In this document: piece by piece, positions 1-5,794 of the stretch | Layout of the letters: every line of letters starts with the position of its first letter | How positions within the stretch are numbered: position 1 is the first letter of the stretch | Assembly: GCA_003552485.1 (NCBI GenBank) | Contig: PUMX01000133.1 | Location: 1-9,826, forward strand | DNA length: 9,826 nt | Source: Candidatus Hydrogenedentota bacterium | GTDB taxonomy: Bacteria > Hydrogenedentota > Hydrogenedentia > Hydrogenedentales > SLHB01 | Direction: 5' to 3' | Translations under genes and position numbers: made by a program | The notes under the pieces: model-generated | What the model was told of the DNA's origin: nothing | Databases searched by the model: none | The model's input: only the letters and a program-made list of their open reading frames with translations

Positions 1-8
1 CGACCTTT

Positions 9-38
9 ATTGTATAGTAAACTTATAATATAAGTCAA
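9..38 (-). promoter_or_regulatory. Possible sigma70-type promoter facing off the left edge
   Basis: On the minus strand TTGACT (33-38) is followed after 18 bases by TACAAT (9-14); a 16-base spacing to TATACA is also possible. The patch is strikingly AT-rich against a GC-rich background. It would fire leftward, into whatever lies beyond position 1. The assignment rests on consensus similarity only, because the gene it would serve is not in the window. Confidence 0.35.
21..35. repeat. 15-base perfect palindrome with one central base
   Basis: ACTTATA (21-27), a central A (28) and TATAAGT (29-35) form a perfect inverted repeat. It lies between the proposed -35 and -10 elements of the leftward promoter, which is a typical place for an operator of a dimeric repressor. 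The operator role is inference; AT-rich DNA also produces such palindromes by chance. Confidence 0.35.
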
Positions 39-256
39 CTATTCCTTGCCAGCGCCAGCCTCGCCGTTCAGCGCCCTAGAAACTGAGCCTAAAAACCAAG
101 TGTGGGCAAAGTGGATCGACACACTGATCCCGCCCCCTCACAGTTAAGAAGCATACCACAGCGCCGGGTCCGATTGGACATCCGTTGTGTTGCTTTGCCG
201 ACGGCTGCGTGAGACTCGCCTTGCACGCGCGCGTTTTGGAACAAGAAGGTATAGTG

Positions 257-1243
257 CTAGGCTTCGTCCGCGGGATATTGCAATCCCCATTGCGCGCGGA
301 TACGGTCCAGCGTTTCCATGATGACAATGCTCTCATCGAGTGGCATGATAGGGCTTTCCGTCTCTCCTTCGCGCAGGCAACGCATGGCCTCAGCGGCTTG
401 ATGGCAATAGCCGTTCCCCCGGAACGGCAGGCTTACGCGTTGGTCCTCGTCGTCTACGGTCAGAACCGCTTCCTGTGCCCGCCAGAAGGGTTCGGCCGAA
501 ATACGGCCGCCGGCGCCAAGTATCCGCGCTTCATGGCGCATCGCCGTGCGAATGGCGCAACTCAGCGTGGCGATTCGGCCCCCGCTGTACCGCAGAACCA
601 TGCCCGCCTGCTCATCGACGCCGGTCTCTCCGATATGCGCAAACCCGGCAATCTCCTCCGGCGCTGACTGCATCAACATCGACGCGTACGAAACCGCGTA
701 ACAGCCCACATCAAGCAGCGCGCCGCCGCCGAGTTCGCGGTTAAGCAGACGTCCATTCGGGTTCCAAGCCGCGCGAAAGCCAAAATCCGCCGCGACCATG
801 CGAAGCTCGCCAATGGCGCCGTTCCGTACCCATTCGCGTATCTTCACCGTGGCCGGCAAAAAGCGAGTCCACATCGCCTCCATAAGAAACAGGCCTCGTG
901 ATCGCGCATCCGCGGCCATTCGCCGGGCTTCGGCCGCATTCATGGCGAACGGCTTTTCGCAGAGGACAGCTTTGCCCGCCGCCAGACACAGGCGGGTGTT
1001 GGCTTCGTGAAAGGGATGGGGCGTCGCGACGTAGATGATCTCCACATCAGGGTCTTCCGCAAGCGCTTCATACGTCCCATGACACCGCGGAACGTCGAAT
1101 TGCTCGGCGAATGCGTCGGCCTGCTCCTGCGATCGCGAACCCACGGCGACCAATCGGGCGTCAGGCAATTCTGCAAGGCCTCGTGCGAATTGACGCGCAA
1201 TGTTTCCCGTGCTCAGAATTCCCCAACGGATTGGATCGGACAT
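257..1243 (-). CDS. Gfo/Idh/MocA family NAD(P)-dependent oxidoreductase, dihydrodiol dehydrogenase-like subgroup
   Basis: This is a 328-residue cytosolic oxidoreductase, the usual length for the family. The N-terminal Rossmann half begins WGILSTGNIA (residues 7-16), with the EKP motif at 96-98. The C-terminal alpha/beta half carries GGGALLDVGCY (172-182). K97, H79, W125, F154 and Y182 match, by my recollection, the active-site set of mammalian dimeric dihydrodiol dehydrogenase and the related NADP-dependent xylose dehydrogenases, where Lys and Tyr act in hydride transfer chemistry. Likely substrates are therefore sugars or cyclic diols, but specificity cannot be read from sequence. I chose the ATG at 1243 because a strong ribosome site, GGGAGGTGA, lies just upstream; the GTG at 1261 overlaps that site and would add six unconserved residues. 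The gene is divergent from the GH2 gene, suggesting a shared role in sugar metabolism. No T-rich terminator is visible after the stop. Confidence 0.9.
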   Translation of the reverse strand: MSDPIRWGILSTGNIARQFARGLAELPDARLVAVGSRSQEQADAFAEQFDVPRCHGTYEALAEDPDVEIIYVATPHPFHEANTRLCLAAGKAVLCEKPFAMNAAEARRMAADARSRGLFLMEAMWTRFLPATVKIREWVRNGAIGELRMVAADFGFRAAWNPNGRLLNRELGGGALLDVGCYAVSYASMLMQSAPEEIAGFAHIGETGVDEQAGMVLRYSGGRIATLSCAIRTAMRHEARILGAGGRISAEPFWRAQEAVLTVDDEDQRVSLPFRGNGYCHQAAEAMRCLREGETESPIMPLDESIVIMETLDRIRAQWGLQYPADEA

Positions 1244-1277
1244 GTTGACTTCACCTCCCACGTCTTAGCCACAATGG

Positions 1278-1311
1278 CGCGCGCTGCGACGAGGCCTTGC
1301 TGTAGCGCGCG
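1278..1311. repeat. 8-bp inverted repeat in the oxidoreductase leader
   Basis: CGCGCGCT (1278-1285) and AGCGCGCG (1304-1311) are perfect inverted copies separated by 18 bases. They lie upstream of the ribosome site of the oxidoreductase gene. The structure could be an operator or an mRNA stem-loop. GC-rich repeats of this size can arise by chance. Confidence 0.35.
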
Positions 1312-1325
1312 ACGGCGTAACTGAG

Positions 1326-1355
1326 ATGGTATCGGCCCGCTGTCGGCCAATGCAA
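1326..1355 (-). promoter_or_regulatory. Weak candidate promoter for the oxidoreductase gene
   Basis: On the minus strand TTGCAT (1350-1355) and TACCAT (1326-1331) are 18 bases apart and about 85 bases upstream of the start codon. Each hexamer is a partial match to the sigma70 consensus (3/6 and 4/6). The location in the divergent intergenic region fits, but the match alone is weak. Confidence 0.2.
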
Positions 1356-1374
1356 GCGGTGAACAGTCCACCGC
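1356..1374. repeat. 6-bp inverted repeat, 7-base loop, in the divergent intergenic region
   Basis: GCGGTG (1356-1361) and CACCGC (1369-1374) are perfect inverted copies around AACAGTC. The site sits between the candidate promoters of the two divergent genes, beside the GH2 -35 element and touching the opposite -35. That is where a regulator controlling both genes could bind. No regulator gene is present in the window. Confidence 0.3.
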
Positions 1375-1382
1375 CTCCGCTG

Positions 1383-1411
1383 TTGAAAAGCAACGCCCTG
1401 GACAGTAGTAT
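1383..1411 (+). promoter_or_regulatory. Candidate sigma70-type promoter of the GH2 gene
   Basis: TTGAAA (1383-1388) and TAGTAT (1406-1411) are separated by exactly 17 bases. The predicted start of transcription near 1418 leaves a leader of about 30 bases carrying the AAGGA ribosome site at 1439-1443. The -35 matches 5/6 of the consensus and the -10 matches 4/6. The spacing and position make this the best promoter candidate in the window. Confidence 0.45.
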
Positions 1412-1449
1412 CCCCTTCTTTGCTAGATGTGTCTCTTTAAGGAATCTAT

Positions 1450-4400
1450 ATGCGCCCCACACGTGAACACCTCGATTTGAATGGTCAGTGGCTGCTTGTT
1501 CTTGATCCGGAGGACCGTGGCGCAAAAGACCGCTGGTATGCGGATGGGGATCATCCCGAAGGCATCACCGTCGAGGTTCCGTCTGTGTGGGACCGATGGG
1601 TTCCGGATTACGACGGAGTTGGTTGGTATTTCCGAACGTTCACCGTCGATGAAAAGTGGCTTGATCGCCATGTCAGCGTGGACTTCGAGGCGGCCGACTA
1701 TTACACCGAGGTGTGGTTGAACGGACAACCGTTGGGCAGCCATGAAGGCGGCTATACGCCGTTTTCCCTTCCCGCGGGCGCGGCTCTGCAAGCGGGCGAA
1801 AACCTGTTGGCGGTCCGTTTGGTGGATCCCCATGCCCCACAGGGATGGGGACCGTTCCGAACCCCAACGATTCCCTGTGGAAAAGAGGACGAGCACTTCA
1901 ACTTTGCCGGATTGTGGGGCGGCGTTGCGCTCACGGCCCGGCCTCGCGCGCACATCATCGACGTGTTCGTCCAGCCTGATCTGCGGCGCGAACGAGCGGT
2001 TATCCATGCGGAAACCAAGGGTGGCGCCAGAATACGATTATCCGTCGACGAAACCAACTACACAACCGAGGGCGCGCCCGGCAAGCAGAAACTTTTGATG
2101 CCGGGGTGCACGGTATGGAGCCCCGAGGCGCCCCACCTGTACACCCTGCGGGCCGAACTGTTGGATGAAGCGGGCTCAATCGTCGATGTGACGTCAACGC
2201 GTTTCGGTATGCGGGAATTCACGGTGAAAGACAACCGCTTTCATCTTAATGGGCGGCCCTATTACGTCAGGGCGATACTGCATCAACCCGAGTATCCCCG
2301 CACTCTGGCGGCGCCCGCCGACGAAGTTATGGCCCGGCAGGAGCTTAGCTTGGCGAAGGAGGCGGGCTTCAACATGATCCGGCTGCACGCACGGCCCGCC
2401 CCCTCAATGACCTTGGATATTGCCGATGAGTTGGGACTGCTAATCCACGCGGAGCCGCCGTTAGGCCTAATGGCCCCATCGCCCGAGTTGGAATCACGAT
2501 GCCTGCGCGAAGTCGAGGAAATGATTCGGCGCGACCGGAATCACCCGTCGATCGTCATATGGGGAATGCTGAGTGAGTCAGGCAACGCAGGGCGGCGGCC
2601 CGGTCAAGGAGCGCAGATGGTTAAGGAAACCCTATGCGCCCGCGCCCGAGAACTTGATCCTACGCGCGTCATCATCGACGATGTCGGCGGCGCGCCGATA
2701 ACTCGCACGCCGGCACAGTATATGCCGCCGTTTTCGCGCGAACTGCGGCCGTTTGACGACACGCAGCTTCCCTTGGATGGTCCCGCTGCTAACTCGGACG
2801 CTGCTTTCGGCCAATACTGTGGAACCCCTGACCGCCTTGTGTTTCCATTGGCCCAGGGATTGGGCGGCTTCGAAGACATGGACGCGATAGTTCGTTCCTA
2901 TGGGGACGGGGCGGATCATTTCAAAGACGCTCGTCGCCTGAAGGAATTGCGGGACAAGATAGCGGTCGAATTTCGCGAGCGGGCGCTCGACCGTACGTTC
3001 GGCAGTTTGCGCAGCCTCGCCGAGTCAGCGCAGCAGCTTCACCAAGAGGCGACCGAAGCGCGGCTTGACGCCCTCTGCATCAATCCAAAGGTTGACGGCT
3101 ATTGTCTGGGCCAGCTTGCGGGCGCGGGGTTGGATGTGAGTACAGGTCTGCTCGATCGGTGGCGGCGCCCGAAGCCTGCGTACGACGCGGTGAAAGCGGC
3201 CCAAACGCCTATTCGCCTCGTGATCCGCCAGTCACGCCAGAACCTGGCGCCGCGCGAAGAAGACGATGTCGAGGTTATCGCAGTGAACGCGTCAGGCAGC
3301 GAGATGCGCTGCGACTTCTCCCTCCAAGTGATCGGTCCCACTAACCAAGTGCTCTGGAAGAAGAAGCGTTCCGTGAAACTCACGAAGGGCGTGCGCCCGA
3401 TATGGGAAGGCGCCATCGCCGCTTCCGGCTCAACGGGGGCTCATCGTTTCGTCGTGCGCCTTATGCACGGCGTCAAGATCGTCGCCGAGGCCAGCGCCAT
3501 GTTCTTTGTTTATGCGACGCCGGATATGGCCCAGGCTGAGGTTCATGTGGTGGATCCCCAGGGTCAATTCAAGCGGCGCTGCCAACCTTTTGCGAGAGTG
3601 ACGAAAAGCGAGGCCCCCGTCTATGTGCTTCCGCCGCTGGCCAACACCATCCGCGCATATCCCGATGAGGCGATGGGACAGATGCTGAGCGAGGTCGAGG
3701 CCGGAGCGGCGGCGCTCATTTTCGGTCCGCCGGAGGACTGGAATGATTTGGCCGCGGAAATCGCTCCGGAATCGCTTAGCGCCACGAGCCGCGCGGTCGC
3801 CGGCGCCTTCTCGGGGGTCTACCACTATGTGAGGCTCCATCCGGTCTTCGAGGGCTTGCCGTCGCGTTGCCTCATGGGGCTGAGCTACGCCAGTGTAACG
3901 CCCGAGAAGACCTTCACGGACGCATCAGAAGAAGACATCGCCGGCGTGCTCGACTTGAGTCAACCCGGGGAGGGGCCCCGCTGGGGGCACGATATTCTCT
4001 TGAGGTCTTTTGGGAGCGGGCATATCGCGTTTGTCCATCTGCGGGTGCTCGAGAACATCGAAACCGATCCGCTAGCGCAGCGGCTCTTCGTCAATCTGGT
4101 CAATCACTTCGGCCGTTTGGCCGTGCCCGCGGGTGGGAATCTGCCCACTGTGACGCGCGCCCGCAACTGGATTCGGCGCAGCCGGACGCACGAGATGCGG
4201 CGCTGGATGGTGGTGGGCATGTTTCCGAACTGGAATGACGAGGGGCGCAAGGCCATCTATCCGCCAGAGGAGGAGGTCGATTTCGACGCGGTGTACGAGG
4301 GTTGGAGCAAACCCATTCGATGGCGCTGCTGGCACTCAAAGCTGCAGGAGGGACACGAAGTTGACCTGGACCGCGTATTCTCCCGCGCTGACGGCGACTT

Positions 4401-4704
4401 TCCGCGGGCGGAGTATGGCGTGGCCTATGCCTACGCCGAATTCCAGACGGACCACCGTGTTCCGGCGCGAATCACGTTAGCAACCACGGACAGCGTCAAG
4501 ATGTGGCTCAACGGCCACGCGCTCATCGACGAGGAAGTGCATGCTCCGCGCGGGCTCACGGAAACGCGTGAAGCCGAAACGACGCTGCGCCAAGGCCGCA
4601 ACACAGTCCTCGTTAAAATCATGAAGACGCCGGGCAAGGCCAGTTTCTCTCTTGGTATTGCGTCAATCGGACGCGATCCCCTGAATGTCGTCTGGTGGCG
4701 GTAA
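1450..4704 (+). CDS. Large GH2-type glycoside hydrolase homologue with degenerate active site and extra C-terminal domains
   Basis: This 1084-residue protein has GH2 architecture. Residues 5-165 form a jelly-roll sugar-binding domain (NGQW; VWLNGQPLGSHEGGYTPF). Residues 166-257 form an Ig-like domain and about 258-590 a TIM barrel (FHLNGRPYYVR; GFNMIRLHARP; RRDRNHPSIVIW). About 590-690 look like another beta-sandwich. About 693-890 resemble a GATase/ThuA-like Rossmann domain, and 903-1072 a jelly-roll binding module (VVGMFPN, VKMWLNGH). Ordinary GH2 beta-galactosidases and glucuronidases have an NE acid/base pair and a Glu nucleophile. Here the first is SE (S375, E376), and the nucleophile strand reads LVFPLAQGLGG (463-473) with no Glu. 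It may be a non-hydrolytic binding protein or use another mechanism. No signal peptide is visible, so it is probably cytoplasmic. AAGGA lies 6 bases before the ATG. It is divergent from the oxidoreductase. The GH2 fold is clear; substrate and activity are not. Confidence 0.88.
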   Translation: MRPTREHLDLNGQWLLVLDPEDRGAKDRWYADGDHPEGITVEVPSVWDRWVPDYDGVGWYFRTFTVDEKWLDRHVSVDFEAADYYTEVWLNGQPLGSHEGGYTPFSLPAGAALQAGENLLAVRLVDPHAPQGWGPFRTPTIPCGKEDEHFNFAGLWGGVALTARPRAHIIDVFVQPDLRRERAVIHAETKGGARIRLSVDETNYTTEGAPGKQKLLMPGCTVWSPEAPHLYTLRAELLDEAGSIVDVTSTRFGMREFTVKDNRFHLNGRPYYVRAILHQPEYPRTLAAPADEVMARQELSLAKEAGFNMIRLHARPAPSMTLDIADELGLLIHAEPPLGLMAPSPELESRCLREVEEMIRRDRNHPSIVIWGMLSESGNAGRRPGQGAQMVKETLCARARELDPTRVIIDDVGGAPITRTPAQYMPPFSRELRPFDDTQLPLDGPAANSDAAFGQYCGTPDRLVFPLAQGLGGFEDMDAIVRSYGDGADHFKDARRLKELRDKIAVEFRERALDRTFGSLRSLAESAQQLHQEATEARLDALCINPKVDGYCLGQLAGAGLDVSTGLLDRWRRPKPAYDAVKAAQTPIRLVIRQSRQNLAPREEDDVEVIAVNASGSEMRCDFSLQVIGPTNQVLWKKKRSVKLTKGVRPIWEGAIAASGSTGAHRFVVRLMHGVKIVAEASAMFFVYATPDMAQAEVHVVDPQGQFKRRCQPFARVTKSEAPVYVLPPLANTIRAYPDEAMGQMLSEVEAGAAALIFGPPEDWNDLAAEIAPESLSATSRAVAGAFSGVYHYVRLHPVFEGLPSRCLMGLSYASVTPEKTFTDASEEDIAGVLDLSQPGEGPRWGHDILLRSFGSGHIAFVHLRVLENIETDPLAQRLFVNLVNHFGRLAVPAGGNLPTVTRARNWIRRSRTHEMRRWMVVGMFPNWNDEGRKAIYPPEEEVDFDAVYEGWSKPIRWRCWHSKLQEGHEVDLDRVFSRADGDFPRAEYGVAYAYAEFQTDHRVPARITLATTDSVKMWLNGHALIDEEVHAPRGLTETREAETTLRQGRNTVLVKIMKTPGKASFSLGIASIGRDPLNVVWWR

Positions 4705-4709
4705 CCGCC
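4697..4709. repeat. Inverted repeat across the GH2 stop codon
   Basis: GGCGGT (4697-4702), a central A (4703) and ACCGCC (4704-4709) are perfect inverted copies spanning the TAA stop. With a one-base centre it cannot form a normal hairpin, so if meaningful it would be a DNA-level site. It abuts the larger stem-loop that follows. Confidence 0.2.
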
Positions 4710-4748
4710 GGTGAGGCGCGCCGATTAACCCTTCACAGCGCCTCGCCG
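4709..4748. terminator. Stem-loop between convergent genes, possible bidirectional terminator
   Basis: CGGTGAGGCGC (4709-4719) pairs with GCGCCTCGCCG (4738-4748), giving 11 bp with one T-G wobble and an 18-base loop. It fills the 47-base gap between the stop codons of the GH2 gene (plus) and the zinc-ribbon gene (minus). Position and stem strength suit transcription termination from both sides. Neither strand has a T-run after the stem, so it is not a textbook intrinsic terminator. Confidence 0.45.
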
Positions 4749-4751
4749 CGT

Positions 4752-5153
4752 TCACTCCTCTTCATCGCTGGCCGGCGGCTCTTCTTCGTCCGCCAGCTCG
4801 ATGCCTTCGGCCGTCTCGTCATGAGCGAGGCTCGTGCCGGTAAGGTGCAGGGGTTTGATGATCTCTCGCACACGATCCACGTCCTCCGGCCGCACCAGCA
4901 GTTCGGCCGGTTGCACCATGGGGGTGCTATACAGAAAATCCTCGCCGTCAAAATAGTAGTCAAGCTCCTCGGAATCCAACACCGACTTCAGCAAGGCTAC
5001 ATCGCCTGGATTATACGTGGCCAGCACGTGTTCATAGTCGACGTACGCCACTTGGTCGGCGGGATCGGGCGGTTCCGCCACGAGTCCAATTCCACAGTCG
5101 GCGCATTCCGTGACGCCTTCAACATATTCAGCGTTGCAACGGGGACAATACAT
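4752..5153 (-). CDS. Zinc-ribbon / DUF2007 protein with acidic tail
   Basis: This is a 133-residue soluble protein of unknown function. It begins with a four-cysteine zinc ribbon (CPRC at 3-6, CADC at 17-20). A linker leads to a DUF2007-like domain at about 42-102, recognisable by the pattern of position in a chain (VALLKSVLDSEEL), a short strand pair, and LLVRPEDVDRVREII. DUF2007 has been described as a putative prokaryotic signal-transducing domain resembling a PII/ACT fold; its ligand is unknown to me. Residues 112-133 are an acidic, probably disordered tail ending DEEE. The start is fixed by a very strong ribosome site, AAGGAGGA (5161-5168), 7 bases before the ATG. It is the last gene of the minus-strand block, 111 bases after the NYN nuclease gene, so it may be cotranscribed or have its own promoter. 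I see no convincing promoter in that gap. Confidence 0.8.
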   Translation of the reverse strand: MYCPRCNAEYVEGVTECADCGIGLVAEPPDPADQVAYVDYEHVLATYNPGDVALLKSVLDSEELDYYFDGEDFLYSTPMVQPAELLVRPEDVDRVREIIKPLHLTGTSLAHDETAEGIELADEEEPPASDEEE

Positions 5154-5160
5154 GAGTGAC

Positions 5161-5168
5161 TCCTCCTT
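5161..5168 (-). promoter_or_regulatory. Strong ribosome binding site of the zinc-ribbon/DUF2007 gene
   Basis: AAGGAGGA on the minus strand lies 7 bases upstream of the ATG at 5153. It is the best Shine-Dalgarno match in the window and fixes the start of this small gene. Confidence 0.75.
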
Positions 5169-5264
5169 CCTCGATCGCTGTGTTGTGAGCCGGGGCCAGC
5201 GTGATGCTGCCGGCGCGGTTGAGGCCTTTTCGCTTTGGCAAGCGGCTCCAGGGTTCGCGTTGCT

Positions 5265-5786
5265 CTACTTAAGCCGGCCCCGCAACTTGCGCAACAGGGC
5301 GATAGCGCTTTGATCAAGCCGCTCTTCGATCCGGGCCAGTTGATTGCCGGAATAGTCCTTTTCGAGTTGACCACTGGTCCGGTTGCGCGCTTCCCAGACG
5401 GTAGTGAGGAAGCTTTCCGGCTTCATGGAGAAAGCGCCAAGCCCGCGGACGAGGTCGCGCAGCCCTCCGTCGCCCGTAACGACCACGAGCTCGTTCCGCT
5501 GCGGCGCGATATACACCAGCCGCTCGATCACCGTGTCAGCGGAATGCTTTTCGGGCGAGTACACGATCTCAAGCGACGGCGCGCCCGGGTGCGTGTCGCT
5601 GGTGGCATAATGACCGCCCCGTCCGTCGAACACCAGCGTCACGGGATTGGGCGACACCGCCGCAAACTGCGCGGCCTGCTCGATGAGCGCTTCTCGCGCC
5701 GCCTCAAGGTTTTGCTGCAGGATTCCCTTAAGCTGGGGAGAAACGTGCAGCAGATTATAACCGTCGATAAGATAGTGAAAGGCCAT
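5265..5786 (-). CDS. NYN-domain (YacP/Rae1-like) ribonuclease
   Basis: This 173-residue protein matches the YacP branch of the NYN domain, a PIN-like metal-dependent RNase fold; family members are about 170 residues. YLIDGYNLLH (5-14) supplies D8 and N11. LVFDGRGG (51-58), SADTVIE (82-88) and VVTGDGGLRDLV (102-113) follow, so the acidic residues D8, D84, D106 and D111 expected around the metal site are present. In Bacillus subtilis, Rae1 (YacP) is a ribosome-associated endoribonuclease; that function is carried over here only by family. I chose the ATG at 5786: the AGAGG just upstream overlaps the alr stop codon, only 8 bases separate the genes, and residue 5 onward is the conserved core. A longer upstream reading exists but would lie inside alr and is low-complexity. 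The short spacing implies translational coupling to alr. Confidence 0.85.
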   Translation of the reverse strand: MAFHYLIDGYNLLHVSPQLKGILQQNLEAAREALIEQAAQFAAVSPNPVTLVFDGRGGHYATSDTHPGAPSLEIVYSPEKHSADTVIERLVYIAPQRNELVVVTGDGGLRDLVRGLGAFSMKPESFLTTVWEARNRTSGQLEKDYSGNQLARIEERLDQSAIALLRKLRGRLK

Positions 5787-5794
5787 CCCGGCCT

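Noticed and set aside
1..256. Search for a gene, RNA gene or terminator at the left end
   Set aside because: No tRNA-like fold, coding frame with a ribosome site, or T-tailed hairpin was seen; only the AT-rich promoter-like patch stands out.
185..667. 160-codon open frame on the plus strand
   Set aside because: It lies antisense to the well-supported oxidoreductase gene, has no domain signature and no ribosome site; long antisense frames are expected at this GC content.
1423..2007. 194-codon open frame on the minus strand
   Set aside because: It is antisense to the GH2 sugar-binding domain and has no family signature.
4695..5159. 154-codon open frame on the plus strand running on from the GH2 gene
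   Set aside because: It is antisense to the zinc-ribbon/DUF2007 gene, which has cysteine motifs and a strong ribosome site.
5231..5244. Short hairpin CGCTT/AAGCG after the NYN nuclease gene
   Set aside because: The stem is only 5 bp, and on the transcribed strand it is followed by A residues, not T residues, so it does not look like a terminator.
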